Shown: positions 1 to 10,482, counted from the first letter of the stretch. The stretch is DNA of 49,003 nucleotides from an uncultured Clostridium sp. (GCA_900552655.1 USAE01000005.1:1-49003), one strand, 5' to 3'. Made by a program: numbers and translations. The notes: generated by a model from the sequence alone, not told the origin.

Positions 1-1520
<1,520 letters not shown>

Positions 1521-1684
1521 GTTTCTATATTCTTACTCTTTCAAGTTAATATAAATCAAGTTTGCTTTTCTAGCTTTGAATTTTTGTTATTGTTGGTAGT
1601 ATATTACTACCGCTGGTTGTTTCTCATATTGAATCTATTATTTACTTTTCAATGTACTTTTTTGTTCTTGTTGGAACGTTTTGT

Positions 1685-1713
1685 ATTATATTACCTTTCG
1701 CTTTTTTTGTCAA
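1685..1713 (-). promoter_or_regulatory. rRNA operon promoter, housekeeping sigma type
   Basis: On the minus strand TTGACA (1713-1708) and TATAAT (1690-1685) are separated by exactly 17 bases, a perfect consensus. It fires toward the 16S gene, leaving a leader of about 155 bases. Confidence 0.9.
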
Positions 1714-1866
1714 TACTTTTTTTGAATTTTTTTAAACTTTTTCCAAAGTATTTTTAGACAAAATAAAATTAGTAATTTCTTCTTAATCTCTTTTCTTGTT
1801 GTCTTTAATTACTAATCTTTTTTACATATTTCTATGTGTTTCTCTCTTGTTACTCGGTCTTTAATT

Positions 1867-1895
1867 ATATTAACATATCACTATTATATTGTCAA
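1867..1895 (-). promoter_or_regulatory. possible second upstream rRNA promoter
   Basis: A perfect minus-strand TTGACA (1895-1890) is followed 17 bases on by TAATAT (1872-1867), a 4/6 match to a -10 box. Tandem promoters are usual for rRNA operons. The -10 is weak, so this is tentative. Confidence 0.4.
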
Positions 1896-2001
1896 CATAT
1901 TTTTTCATTTTTTTATTATTTTTTGTACATATTTTTTTCTTTTTCTATCAACCCCTTATTTCACAAGCTTTTGAAGACTATATGCAATTGTTTCAAATAC
2001 A

Positions 2002-2026
2002 AAAAAGCAACATCTAGTCGCTTTTT
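2002..2026 (-). terminator. terminator after spoIIQ
   Basis: On the minus strand AAAAAGCGAC pairs with GTTGCTTTTT around a 5-base loop, giving a T-rich 3' arm. It overlaps the spoIIQ stop codon and separates the sporulation block from the rRNA promoter region. Confidence 0.8.
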
Positions 2027-2774
2027 AATATTTTATATATATAGTAGGATCTACTTGAATGTTATCCTTTAATATTTCAAAATGTAAATGGCTTTCATCT
2101 GCAATTTCAAATGTTGCTGTATTTCCTACAGTACCTATAGTTTGTCCTGTACTAACTTTTTCTCCTTCCACTACAAATTCAGAAGTTAATAAATTAGAAT
2201 ATGTTGTTTTGTATCCATCTTGATGTGCAATAATTACTGTCAAACCATACCTTGGATCATTTTTAATTGATTCTACAGTTCCTTCATAAGCTGATTTAAC
2301 TACTGTTGTTTTTTCCGCACTTATGTCTATTCCTGTATGCGTTGTCCATTCATTTAGTGTATTAGAAAACACTAAGTTTTCTTTAGCAAACTCTTTTAAT
2401 ATTTTTCCTTCTACTGGTTTTTCAAACTTAACCTCTTTTTTCTTCGTTTCTTTTTTTACTTCTTCTTTAGTTACTTTTTCTTTTGTATCCTTTTTATTAG
2501 CCTTTTTTTCTTTTTCGTTACTTATCAAGCTTTCTGTATTCAACGCCACTTTATTTTCTTTTACTTCATTTATTGTTTTGTCCGATGTACTGCTTACCTC
2601 TTCTATAGAATTTGACTCTTCTAAGTAATTAACTGTTCCTGCAAGTTGTTTTCCATTCCCCTTTGGCTCTTCTTTTCTACTTACAAATAATGCTATAAAG
2701 GAAATACTAGTAATAATTATTACGCATGTAATTAAAATAATAATACCTTTTGATATTTTCTTATATTCTCTCAT
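2025..2774 (-). CDS. spoIIQ: SpoIIQ-like M23 (LytM) peptidase-domain sporulation protein
   Basis: A 249-residue protein with an N-terminal membrane segment (about residues 10-30), a Lys/Glu-rich linker (about 90-120) and a C-terminal LytM/M23 domain. The zinc-site pattern appears intact: HTGID in the first motif and HLHFE in the last. As known for the family, forespore SpoIIQ spans the intermembrane space with mother-cell SpoIIIAH during engulfment. Bacillus SpoIIQ has a degenerate zinc site whereas several clostridial versions keep it; this one resembles the latter. It follows spoIID by 62 bases, the spoIID-spoIIQ order seen in other Clostridia, which supports SpoIIQ over a general M23 endopeptidase. 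Good ribosome binding site (GAGGAAATTT). Confidence 0.85.
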   Translation of the reverse strand: MREYKKISKGIIILITCVIIITSISFIALFVSRKEEPKGNGKQLAGTVNYLEESNSIEEVSSTSDKTINEVKENKVALNTESLISNEKEKKANKKDTKEKVTKEEVKKETKKKEVKFEKPVEGKILKEFAKENLVFSNTLNEWTTHTGIDISAEKTTVVKSAYEGTVESIKNDPRYGLTVIIAHQDGYKTTYSNLLTSEFVVEGEKVSTGQTIGTVGNTATFEIADESHLHFEILKDNIQVDPTIYIKY

Positions 2775-2836
2775 AAAATTTCCTCCTCATTTTATTTAAT
2801 AAAAGTATTTCCTTTTTTTATTAATTTATACAATTT

Positions 2837-3838
2837 TTACATATCTTTTATTTGTACTCCAATATAAAAATGATTAATTATCTCTTCATAATTCTTTCCT
2901 TCTTTAGCTAGGCTATCCGCTCCAGTTTGGCTCATTCCAATTCCATGTCCATATCCTTTTACAGTAAATCTAATGTTGTTTCCTTCTATATAAGTATTAA
3001 AATTTGTTGATTTTAGTTTAAAAATGCTTCTTGCTTCTACTCCTGATAAATTTTTATTACCAATTTTTATCGTTTTTACCCTTCCACTTGTTGTGTATTC
3101 TAAAATCTCTATACAATTAGTATCATTATAATCTATTGTGAAATCCGAATATTCATTTGACATTATGTTTTGTAATTCTTCTTTCGAAATAATTACTTCT
3201 GAACTATATTGACTATAATTTTCTTCTCCAGATGTTTCTACCACTTGCAAATACGGTAAGCCACTGCCACCCCATACATTTATAGGAATTTCTGTTTTTC
3301 CACCACTATTCGAATGAAAAAATGCATTAATTGGTTTATTTTCATACATTATTATCTTTCCTTGTGTACTATTTACCGCATTTACAATTTTTCTCCAATT
3401 TTCTTCTCTTTCATTTTCCTTCCATTTTTCAAATCTATCATCTTTTGATATCCACGCTTGGCAACATTTAGAATCATCACATATTTGTGCTTCTCCATGT
3501 TTAGAATTATTGTTTATTATTTTATAAACTGTATAAGTTCTCGCGACAACAGCTTGCGCTTTTAATGCTTCTTCACTAAAATCTGCTGGCATCTCTGCTG
3601 CCACAACACCATATAAATATTCATCTAAATTAATTTCTTGTATATTATTATTAGATGTATGTAATAACCTTACTAGTTGATATTGTTTATAATCATAGTT
3701 GTTTTCTACAAAGCTTTCTTGTGGAATATTTGAAGCTTTAGTATTAATGAATGTTTCTTTTGTTTGTGATGTACACATTATTGGAATCAAAAAAATAATA
3801 ACAATTATTCCTAAAAGATAAAATATAATTTTTTTCAC
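2837..3838 (-). CDS. spoIID: stage II sporulation protein D, lytic transglycosylase
   Basis: A 333-residue protein with an N-terminal signal anchor (about 3-22) followed by the SpoIID domain. The motif YLYGVVAAEMP carries the catalytic Glu of this transglycosylase family. It is followed by the conserved EALKAQAVVARTY and HSNSGGKTE segments and a C-terminal GYGHGIGMSQ. SpoIID degrades denuded glycan strands in the engulfing septum with SpoIIP and SpoIIM, neither of which is in this window. The start is 8 bases downstream of the sigF stop, with a GGAGGAG ribosome binding site, so it is probably co-transcribed with the spoIIA genes. Confidence 0.95.
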   Translation of the reverse strand: MKKIIFYLLGIIVIIFLIPIMCTSQTKETFINTKASNIPQESFVENNYDYKQYQLVRLLHTSNNNIQEINLDEYLYGVVAAEMPADFSEEALKAQAVVARTYTVYKIINNNSKHGEAQICDDSKCCQAWISKDDRFEKWKENEREENWRKIVNAVNSTQGKIIMYENKPINAFFHSNSGGKTEIPINVWGGSGLPYLQVVETSGEENYSQYSSEVIISKEELQNIMSNEYSDFTIDYNDTNCIEILEYTTSGRVKTIKIGNKNLSGVEARSIFKLKSTNFNTYIEGNNIRFTVKGYGHGIGMSQTGADSLAKEGKNYEEIINHFYIGVQIKDM

Positions 3839-3846
3839 TGCTCCTC

Positions 3847-4557
3847 CTATGATATTAACTCTATTTTCATTTTATTTAATATCTTTTTTTCTATTCTTGA
3901 AACTTGTACTTGGGATATATTAAGCATTTTAGCAACTTGTGATTGAGTTTGACCATTAAAATATCTCAGCATAATAATTTGCCTATCTCTACTGTCCATT
4001 TTGTTTAATAATTCTTTTATAAAAATTTTATTTACAGTTATCTCTGTTTCATCTTTTTCAGATGATATTTTATCTATTATAGATATTTTCCCATCATTTG
4101 ATTCTTCTTGGTATATAGACTCTACCTGCTTCATAGAATCTATTGCAAGAGCAATATCTTCTTTTTCCACTTTTAGCTCTCTTGCAATTTCTTCAATAGT
4201 TACATTTTTACCTTCTTTTATATTTCTATTTTCTATGTCTTTAATTTTTACACATAATTCTTTAATACTCCTGCTTACTTTTATTATTCCATCATCTCTT
4301 ATAAACTTTTTTATTTCTCCTATTATATAAGTTACTGCATATGTTGATAATTTAACTTCGTATTCTGGATTAAAATTTTTTATTGCCTTTATTAATCCTA
4401 TAGTCCCTATTTGATATAAATCTTCATTTTCATAACCTCTTCCCGTAAATCTCTTAACAATACTCCAAACTAGCCCACTATTATTTTCTACAATTCTTCC
4501 CAATTCTTCTTTATCATTTTGAGCTTTTAAGATTTCGCCTACAGTATTTTCATACAT
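3847..4557 (-). CDS. sigF: forespore RNA polymerase sigma factor SigF
   Basis: A 236-residue sigma-70 family protein. Region 2 is recognisable by the segment GYENEDLYQIGTIGLIKAI and by KLSTYAVTYIIGEIKKFIRDDG; region 3 and a region 4 helix-turn-helix (NGQTQSQVAKMLNISQVQVSR) follow. The sequence type and the third position in spoIIAA-AB-AC identify it as SigF rather than SigG or SigE. Its start overlaps the end of spoIIAB by 8 bases, which suggests translational coupling. SigF directs the first compartment-specific forespore transcription and is held inactive by SpoIIAB. Confidence 0.95.
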   Translation of the reverse strand: MYENTVGEILKAQNDKEELGRIVENNSGLVWSIVKRFTGRGYENEDLYQIGTIGLIKAIKNFNPEYEVKLSTYAVTYIIGEIKKFIRDDGIIKVSRSIKELCVKIKDIENRNIKEGKNVTIEEIARELKVEKEDIALAIDSMKQVESIYQEESNDGKISIIDKISSEKDETEITVNKIFIKELLNKMDSRDRQIIMLRYFNGQTQSQVAKMLNISQVQVSRIEKKILNKMKIELIS

Positions 4558-5026
4558 AAAAATTCTCCTCTTGGTTTAAATTTTCATTTGTATTTTTATT
4601 GTTTATTTTCTTTTCCATCGTTACCTTAGTTCCCATGCCTACAACGGACTCCACTTTTAAACTATCCATAAAGTTATCCATTATTGTAAATCCCATTCCA
4701 GATCTTTCAAGTTCTGGTTTTGTCGTATACAATGGTTGTTTTGCGATTTTTATGTCTTCTATACCTTTACCTTGATCTGCAATTTCTATTCTTACTATAT
4801 CTTCAAAAATATATGCACTTATTCTTATTATCCCATCTTTATTTTCGTAACCATGAATAATAGAGTTTGTTACAGCTTCTGACACAGATGTTTTTATATC
4901 TGATAGTTCTTCTATAGTTGGATCCAATTGTGCTGCAAAAGCTGCCACTGTAATACGCGCAAATGCCTCATTACTTGATTTACTTAATATTTCTAATTGC
5001 ATTTTATTCTTATATTTCTTATTCAT
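4550..5026 (-). CDS. spoIIAB: anti-sigma F factor, SpoIIAB serine kinase
   Basis: A 158-residue GHKL-fold kinase. The N box (SEAVTNSIIHGYEN, about residues 48-61), G1 box (DQGKGI) and G2 box (RSGMGFTIM) are all present. SpoIIAB binds SigF, and phosphorylates SpoIIAA on a serine to release itself from inhibition. The C-terminal tail after about 140 is Asn/Glu-rich and probably not conserved. It starts 9 bases after the stop of the reconstructed spoIIAA, with a GGAGGAAA ribosome binding site, and runs into sigF. The frame is intact, in contrast to spoIIAA. Confidence 0.95.
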   Translation of the reverse strand: MNKKYKNKMQLEILSKSSNEAFARITVAAFAAQLDPTIEELSDIKTSVSEAVTNSIIHGYENKDGIIRISAYIFEDIVRIEIADQGKGIEDIKIAKQPLYTTKPELERSGMGFTIMDNFMDSLKVESVVGMGTKVTMEKKINNKNTNENLNQEENFYV

Positions 5027-5035
5027 ACTTTCCTC

Positions 5036-5372
5036 CTAGCATACATTAAATTTCATATCTAAATCGTCATATATATGTATTAGCTTTAATATTCCACACA
5101 TATCTAATACTTTCTTTATACTTTTCTTTACATTAATTAATGCTACCTCTCCACCGTAACATATTTACTATTTTATACCTCCCAAGTAACAGTCCTATTC
5201 CTGCACTATCCATGAAGTTAACACTATTAAAATCAAATATAACTTTTTTAGGCATATATCTTTCAATCTCATAATCTAATTTCCTCCTTAATTCTTTTGT
5301 AGTATGATGGTCTATTTCTTCTTCTAATAAAAAGAATAACAACTTGTCCCTCTCTAAATATTTAATTTGCAC
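5036..5372 (-). pseudogene. spoIIAA: anti-sigma F antagonist SpoIIAA, interrupted by a one-base frameshift
   Basis: The frame from 5372 gives a good STAS-domain start, including the phosphorylation-site segment NFMDSAGIGLLLGRYK (Ser56). After about residue 69 it runs into an unrelated tail and stops at 5133. Skipping one T (5158 or 5159) restores the expected continuation, YGGEVALINVKKSIKKVLDM and on to a stop at 5036-5038, for a total of 111 residues, normal for SpoIIAA. Dephosphorylated SpoIIAA is what frees SigF from SpoIIAB, so a real break would block the forespore programme. It may be an assembly error, a real mutation or, less likely, a recoding site. The uninterrupted part alone is 79 residues (5133-5372). 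Confidence 0.85.
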
Positions 5373-5439
5373 ATATACCCCTCCTTTTTTATTATTATAA
5401 TACCGTTGGTAATTTTTTCCAATAGCGATTAATAGGAAC

Positions 5440-5474
5440 TTTTGTCGATTTTAAAAAAACTTATCGACTTTTTT
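5440..5474. promoter_or_regulatory. possible paired Spo0A boxes upstream of spoIIA
   Basis: TTTTGTCGATTTT on the plus strand (5440-5452) and AAAAAAGTCGATA on the minus strand (5474-5462) both resemble the Spo0A box (TTTGTCGAA-like core) and face each other in the gap between the divergent spoIIAA and FAD oxidoreductase genes. spoIIA is a classical Spo0A-controlled operon driven by SigH. I could not place a convincing SigH promoter here, so the assignment rests on the boxes and context. Confidence 0.4.
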
Positions 5475-5542
5475 CTACATATTTTCTAAAGTAGATTTTT
5501 ATGTTATAATTTATTTACTATTTTATTTTAGAAAGGATTTTT

Positions 5543-7114
5543 ATGAAAAGAATAAATAATATTAAAATTTATGAAGATTTAAGTTCAGAATCTCTTATAA
5601 AATATATTTGTAAAAAGTATCATATTATATATGAAGATATTTTAGATTGGCATATTATAAAAAAATCAATTGATGCACGTAACAAAAGTAATATCCACTA
5701 TCTGTACAATATCTCATTAAACTTGAAAAATAAAAAAAAATATTCATGCTTAGATGACTATAAGAATTTCGAACTTCCTAATATATCTATAACTAATAAC
5801 ACTGCTTTACAGCCTGTTATTATAGGTGCAGGACCTGCCGGTCTGTTTGCAGCATTGACTTTTATAAAAAATGGAATAAAACCAATTATTATTGAACAAG
5901 GGAAAACAGTAGAAGATAGAAAAAAAGATGTAGATTTATTTATAAAAACTGGTAAATTAAATATTAATTCCAATATACAGTTTGGTGAAGGTGGCGCTGG
6001 AACATTTTCAGATGGTAAATTAACATCTGGTATAAATAACCCTTTATGTAATATTGTATTACAAGATTTTTATAAATTTGGTGCACCTGAACAAATTTTA
6101 TATTTGTCAAAGCCTCATATTGGTACAGATAATTTGATAAAGATTATAAGTAACATGAGATCTTATATAATTGCAAACGGTGGTCAATTCTTATTTAACA
6201 GTAAACTAACAGATTTACATATTAAAAATAATAAAATAGAATCTATTACATATGAAAATTGTAACAAGGAGTATACTATTCCCATTTCAAACCTTATATT
6301 AGCAATTGGCCATAGTAGTAGAGATACCTTCTACAAGATTTACAACAAGGGATTAAATATGGAAAGTAAAAATTTTTCTGTAGGTGTTAGAATTGAGCAT
6401 TTACAAAAAAACATTAATCTATCGCAATACGGTGATAAATCCAAGTTAAAATTACCACCTGCTGAATATAAACTTGTTTACCATGACACAGAAAACAATA
6501 GAAGTTGCTATTCTTTTTGTATGTGCCCCGGTGGAACTGTTATGGCTTCTTCAAGTGAAGAAAATACAATTGTAACTAATGGTATGAGTGTATTTAAACG
6601 TAATGGTGTAAATGCTAATAGTGCAATTTTAGTTAATGTTACACCAAATGATTTTTCCTCTGCTCATCCTTTAGCTGGAATCGACTTTCAAAAACAGTTA
6701 GAGGAAAAGGCTTTTATGGCTGGTGGAAGAAATTATTACGCACCAATACAAAAAGTTGGTGATTATGTGAATAATACATTATCATTTAATTTTGAAAGTG
6801 TTCTTCCAACTTATTTGCCTGGTACAACATTTTATAATTTAAATAACTTGCTTCCAAATTTCATTAATATCACTATGAAAAAAGCTTTATTACACTTTGA
6901 TAAGCAAATTCATGGATTTGCTGCTTCTGATGCTCTATTAACCGGTGTAGAAACTAGAAGTTCTTCTCCTGTAAAAATTGTTCGTGGAGAAAATTTAATG
7001 TCAAACATAAAAGGAATTTATCCTTGTGGAGAAGGAGCTGGTTACGCTGGTGGAATTATGTCTGCAGCTGTTGATGGAATAAAATGTGCTTTAGCAATTA
7101 TAAAAAATTCTTAA
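5543..7114 (+). CDS. FAD-dependent dehydrogenase / NAD(P)-FAD oxidoreductase, COG2509 type
   Basis: A 523-residue flavoprotein. An N-terminal extension (1-85) precedes the dinucleotide-binding motif VIIGAGPAGLFAAL (about 92-105). The family signature FGEGGAGTFSDGKL follows near 150, and a C-terminal FAD-contact segment YPCGEGAGYAGGIMSAA near 492. This group is widespread in Firmicutes and its substrate is not established; I cannot assign one. Ribosome binding site GAAAGGAT; a TATAAT at 5505-5510 may be its -10 box. It is transcribed divergently from spoIIA and convergently with valS, ending in a shared terminator. Confidence 0.85.
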   Translation: MKRINNIKIYEDLSSESLIKYICKKYHIIYEDILDWHIIKKSIDARNKSNIHYLYNISLNLKNKKKYSCLDDYKNFELPNISITNNTALQPVIIGAGPAGLFAALTFIKNGIKPIIIEQGKTVEDRKKDVDLFIKTGKLNINSNIQFGEGGAGTFSDGKLTSGINNPLCNIVLQDFYKFGAPEQILYLSKPHIGTDNLIKIISNMRSYIIANGGQFLFNSKLTDLHIKNNKIESITYENCNKEYTIPISNLILAIGHSSRDTFYKIYNKGLNMESKNFSVGVRIEHLQKNINLSQYGDKSKLKLPPAEYKLVYHDTENNRSCYSFCMCPGGTVMASSSEENTIVTNGMSVFKRNGVNANSAILVNVTPNDFSSAHPLAGIDFQKQLEEKAFMAGGRNYYAPIQKVGDYVNNTLSFNFESVLPTYLPGTTFYNLNNLLPNFINITMKKALLHFDKQIHGFAASDALLTGVETRSSSPVKIVRGENLMSNIKGIYPCGEGAGYAGGIMSAAVDGIKCALAIIKNS

Positions 7115-7127
7115 ATTTACTTTAAAA

Positions 7128-7162
7128 CCCGTAAAATGTTATAATAGATAACATTCTACGGG
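7128..7162. terminator. bidirectional terminator between the FAD oxidoreductase gene and valS
   Basis: CCCGTA plus ATGTTA arms pair with TAACAT and TACGGG around an A+T-rich loop, followed by CATTTTTA on the plus strand and preceded by an A-rich run that serves the minus strand. It sits between two convergent stops. Confidence 0.8.
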
Positions 7163-7176
7163 CATTTTTATACAAT

Positions 7177-9864
7177 TTATTTTCTTATTTTTTCTAATCT
7201 TTCTTTTGAAGCATTTAGCATTTCTTCATACTTAGCTAATTTTTCTTTCTCTTCATTAATTTTACTTTCTGGAGCTTTATTTATAAATCCAGGATTAGAA
7301 AGCATTTTATTACATCTTGCTACTTCAGATTCCAATTTTGATATCTCTACTTCTAATCTTTTTATTTCTTCTTTAATATCAACTAGTTCTTCAAATGGAA
7401 TATATAATTCTATTCCATCTTTTAATATTGCAATTGCATTTTCTGGAATTCCATTTTTTTCATTTTTAGTTTCTATATCTGTTGCAAATCCTAGTTTTAT
7501 TAAAAATTCATTAGCCTGTTTTATTGCTTCTTCATATTCAGAAGTTACAAAAATCAACTTAGTTTTCTTACTTGGGTGTACATTCATATTTGCTCTAGTA
7601 TTACGAATATCTACAATTATATCCTTTAATTTTTCTACTGTATCTTCTTCTAATTTAAACTGATTTAATTCATTATACTCTGGCCATGCTGAAACCATTA
7701 AATTTATATCATCATAATGTACTAATTTTGAATATATTTCCGTTGTAACAAACGGCATAAATGGATGTAATAGTTTTAAAGCATTTCTTAAAACATAATC
7801 TAGTACAAAATTTACTTGAACTCTCTCTTCTAAATTTTCACTATAAATTCTTGTTTTACAAATTTCTATATACCAATCACAAAATTCATTCCAAATAAAA
7901 TTATATATCTTGTCAATAGCAATACCTAAATCATAGTCTTCTATTAATTTTGTAACATCTTTTATTAATGTATTTAGCTTAGATAAAATCCATTTATCTT
8001 CTATTTTTAGATATTCGCTATTAAATTCCTTTTTATTTGAATTATATACTTTATTATAAAAATCGATTATCTTGTTGTCATCTTCTAAAGAGTTTGTTAT
8101 AAATTTAGCTGCATTCCAAATTTTATTTGCAAAGTTTGAAGCTTGTTCTAATTTTTCTGGCATATATCTTATGTCATTTCCCATAGTTGTACCAGAAAGT
8201 ACAGAGAATCTTAAACTATCTGCTCCATATTTTTCTATAATTTCTAATGGATCTACTCCATTTCCTAATGTTTTAGACATTTTTCTTCCTTGGCTATCTC
8301 TTACGATTCCATGTATTAAAACATCTTTAAATGGATTTTCTTTTGTAAGTTCTAAGCTAGATACAATCATTCTTGAAACCCAAAATGTTATAATATCATA
8401 TGCTGTAACCAATACATTAGTTGGGAAAAACGTTTTATAATCTTCACTCTCTGTGTTTGGCCAACCCAAAGTAGAGAATGGCCATAATGCTGAGCTAAAC
8501 CATGTATCTAGTGTATCTTCATCTTGTCTTATATTTTTTGAATTACATTTTTCACATTCATTTACATTTTCACGTGATACTGTTATATGTCCACAATCAT
8601 CACAGTAGTAAGCTGGAATTCTATGCCCCCACCATAATTGTCTAGATATACACCAGTCTTGTATATTGTTCATCCAATTAAAATACATCTTTTCATATTT
8701 TTTTGGTACAAATTTGATTTCTTCATCTTCAATTGCTTTAATAGCTGGTTTCGCAAGTTCTTCCATTTTTACAAACCATTGGTCAGAAATTTTTGGTTCA
8801 ATTGTGGTCTTACATCTTTCGCATTTTCCTACATTATGTGTTAAGTCCTCAATTTTTACAATAGCACCTAGCTCTTTTAGTTTTTCTACAATCTTTTCTC
8901 TTGCTTCTAATAAGTTCATTCCTTCATATTCCGTAACCAAATTACCCATTTTAAAATTGTCGTCGAATACTTCTATTATTTCTAAATTATGTCTTAATCC
9001 AGCTTGATAATCATTCATGTCATGTGCTGGTGTTATTTTAACTGCTCCTGTTCCAAATTCTGTTTCTACAAATCTATCTGCTATAATTGGAATTTCTTTG
9101 TTCATAATTGGAAGTATACATTTCTTTCCAACTAAATCTTTATATCTTTCATCATCTGGGTGTACTGCAACAGCTGTATCGCCTAACATTGTTTCTGGTC
9201 TTGTTGTTGCAACGATTATATATTCATCTTCATCTTTTACCTTATACTTAATATGCCATAAGTGTGTATTTTCTTCACGATATTCAACTTCTACATCTGA
9301 AATAGTAGTATTACAGTTTGGGCACCAATTAACCATTCTCTTTCCTCTGTAAATTAGTCCCTTTTCATATAAACGTACAAATTGCTCTTTTACTGCTTCT
9401 GAAAGTCCTTCATCTAGTGTAAACCTACGTTTTTCCCAGTCACAAGAACATCCTAATTTTTTTTGTTGTTCTTGTATAGTTCCACCATATAAATGCGTCC
9501 AATCCCATGTTTCTTTTAAAAATTCTTCTCTTCCTATTTGATGTTTTGTTTTTCCTTCTTTTTTTAATTTTTCTACAACTTTCATTTCTGTTGCAATAGA
9601 AGCATGGTCTGAACCTGGAAGCCACAAAGTATTATAACCTTGCATTCTTTTAAAACGAATTAAAATATCTTGTATTGTTCCATCTAGTGCATGTCCCATA
9701 TGTAATTTACCAGTTACATTTGGTGGTGGCATCATTATACAATAAGATTCTTTTTCTTTATTCATATTAGCTTTAAAATAACCTTTTTCTTCAGTTTCTT
9801 TATAAATTTTTTCTTCAAAGTCCTTTGGGTTATACTTATCATTTAGTTTATGATTATAATTCAT
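7177..9864 (-). CDS. valS: valyl-tRNA synthetase
   Basis: An 895-residue class I aminoacyl-tRNA synthetase. PPPNVTGKLHMGHA contains the HIGH motif (55-58). CPNCNTTISDVEVEY fits the editing/zinc region. The editing domain holds TTRPETMLGDTAVAVHP, and KMSKT is the KMSKS signature. The C-terminus has the anticodon-binding domain and the coiled-coil arm typical of ValRS (about 815-890). It charges tRNA-Val and edits misactivated threonine. The start is supported by a GGAGGAG ribosome binding site. A T-box leader upstream makes expression dependent on uncharged tRNA, so it is probably transcribed alone or by limited read-through from DUF1292. Confidence 0.97.
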   Translation of the reverse strand: MNYNHKLNDKYNPKDFEEKIYKETEEKGYFKANMNKEKESYCIMMPPPNVTGKLHMGHALDGTIQDILIRFKRMQGYNTLWLPGSDHASIATEMKVVEKLKKEGKTKHQIGREEFLKETWDWTHLYGGTIQEQQKKLGCSCDWEKRRFTLDEGLSEAVKEQFVRLYEKGLIYRGKRMVNWCPNCNTTISDVEVEYREENTHLWHIKYKVKDEDEYIIVATTRPETMLGDTAVAVHPDDERYKDLVGKKCILPIMNKEIPIIADRFVETEFGTGAVKITPAHDMNDYQAGLRHNLEIIEVFDDNFKMGNLVTEYEGMNLLEAREKIVEKLKELGAIVKIEDLTHNVGKCERCKTTIEPKISDQWFVKMEELAKPAIKAIEDEEIKFVPKKYEKMYFNWMNNIQDWCISRQLWWGHRIPAYYCDDCGHITVSRENVNECEKCNSKNIRQDEDTLDTWFSSALWPFSTLGWPNTESEDYKTFFPTNVLVTAYDIITFWVSRMIVSSLELTKENPFKDVLIHGIVRDSQGRKMSKTLGNGVDPLEIIEKYGADSLRFSVLSGTTMGNDIRYMPEKLEQASNFANKIWNAAKFITNSLEDDNKIIDFYNKVYNSNKKEFNSEYLKIEDKWILSKLNTLIKDVTKLIEDYDLGIAIDKIYNFIWNEFCDWYIEICKTRIYSENLEERVQVNFVLDYVLRNALKLLHPFMPFVTTEIYSKLVHYDDINLMVSAWPEYNELNQFKLEEDTVEKLKDIIVDIRNTRANMNVHPSKKTKLIFVTSEYEEAIKQANEFLIKLGFATDIETKNEKNGIPENAIAILKDGIELYIPFEELVDIKEEIKRLEVEISKLESEVARCNKMLSNPGFINKAPESKINEEKEKLAKYEEMLNASKERLEKIRK

Positions 9865-9934
9865 AAAAACTCCTCCTTTTTTATAAAATCTAGATATTAG
9901 TAAATTCCCCTGCTAAGAGTAATTTCTTATAACA

Positions 9935-10155
9935 ATAAAAAAGAGTAAGCCTGCCTTTTAAGGGCAAGATTACTCTTACGGTACCACCTTAATATTTAAT
10001 AATACTCATTATAGCTTTTAACGGAGCCAACCCGAATATAACTACTATTATTTCACTATATCTACAAAAAAGCTACCTTCATTATATATTATATAAAAGG
10101 CTTTCAGCTAATAACCTTTATTCTCTAAATATAAAAATATAATTACTCCTCTTTT
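9935..10155 (-). promoter_or_regulatory. T-box riboswitch leader of valS
   Basis: On the minus strand the T-box core AAGGTGGTACCG (9990-9979) is followed by a terminator hairpin (9978-9938: GAGTAA...GCC against GGC...TTACTC, then TTTTTT). The TGGT triplet-plus-one would pair with an ACCA tRNA end, as in tRNA-Val. Upstream, an AGTA (about 10148-10145) and downstream helices fit stem I. GTA at 10076-10074 in GAAGGTAGC is a plausible valine specifier, but I have not folded the whole stem, so the specifier is tentative. Binding of uncharged tRNA-Val favours the antiterminator and valS expression. Confidence 0.9.
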
Positions 10156-10167
10156 TTAATGTATTTA

Positions 10168-10482
10168 TTATTCATCTATAAAATTGAATTCATCTTTAAA
10201 TTTTTCTTTAAACATTTCGAATACTGCGTTTAAAGTATCTTCATCGTCTACACTAACATAAGTTTCCATGTCTGGATCATCTTCTACATCTTCAACTTTT
10301 AAGATAACAACTTCATCATTATCTTCGCTTTCTTCTGTTGGTAGTAATATTATATATTCTTCTCCTTCATATTCCATTAAATCTAAGAATTCAAATTTTA
10401 CTTCATTTCCATTTTCATCATTTAAAATTATTATGTTGTCTAATTCTTCACCATTGTTTGGTGTATTGATATCTTCACTCAT
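10168..10482 (-). CDS. DUF1292 family protein (YrzB-like)
   Basis: A 104-residue acidic protein, very rich in Asp and Glu, with the DUF1292 pattern: a beta-rich NEGNEVKFEFLDLMEYEGEEYI-like region near the middle and a Val-rich second half. No membrane segment or catalytic motif is visible. The molecular role is unknown. It belongs to the conserved ireB-ruvX-DUF1292 neighbourhood of Firmicutes, which usually follows alaS. Here it is last in the run, 77 bases after ruvX and just before the valS T-box. Confidence 0.85.
   Translation of the reverse strand: MSEDINTPNNGEELDNIIILNDENGNEVKFEFLDLMEYEGEEYIILLPTEESEDNDEVVILKVEDVEDDPDMETYVSVDDEDTLNAVFEMFKEKFKDEFNFIDE

Larger units (their letters stand above)
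1521..2001. other. rRNA upstream region without genes
   Basis: About 480 bases of very A+T-rich sequence between the 16S 5' end and the spoIIQ terminator. It holds the rRNA leader and one strong and one weaker promoter on the minus strand (listed separately). The short frames here have T-rich translations full of Phe, Leu and Tyr, lack ribosome binding sites, and look like chance. No tRNA or repeat was seen. Confidence 0.7.
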
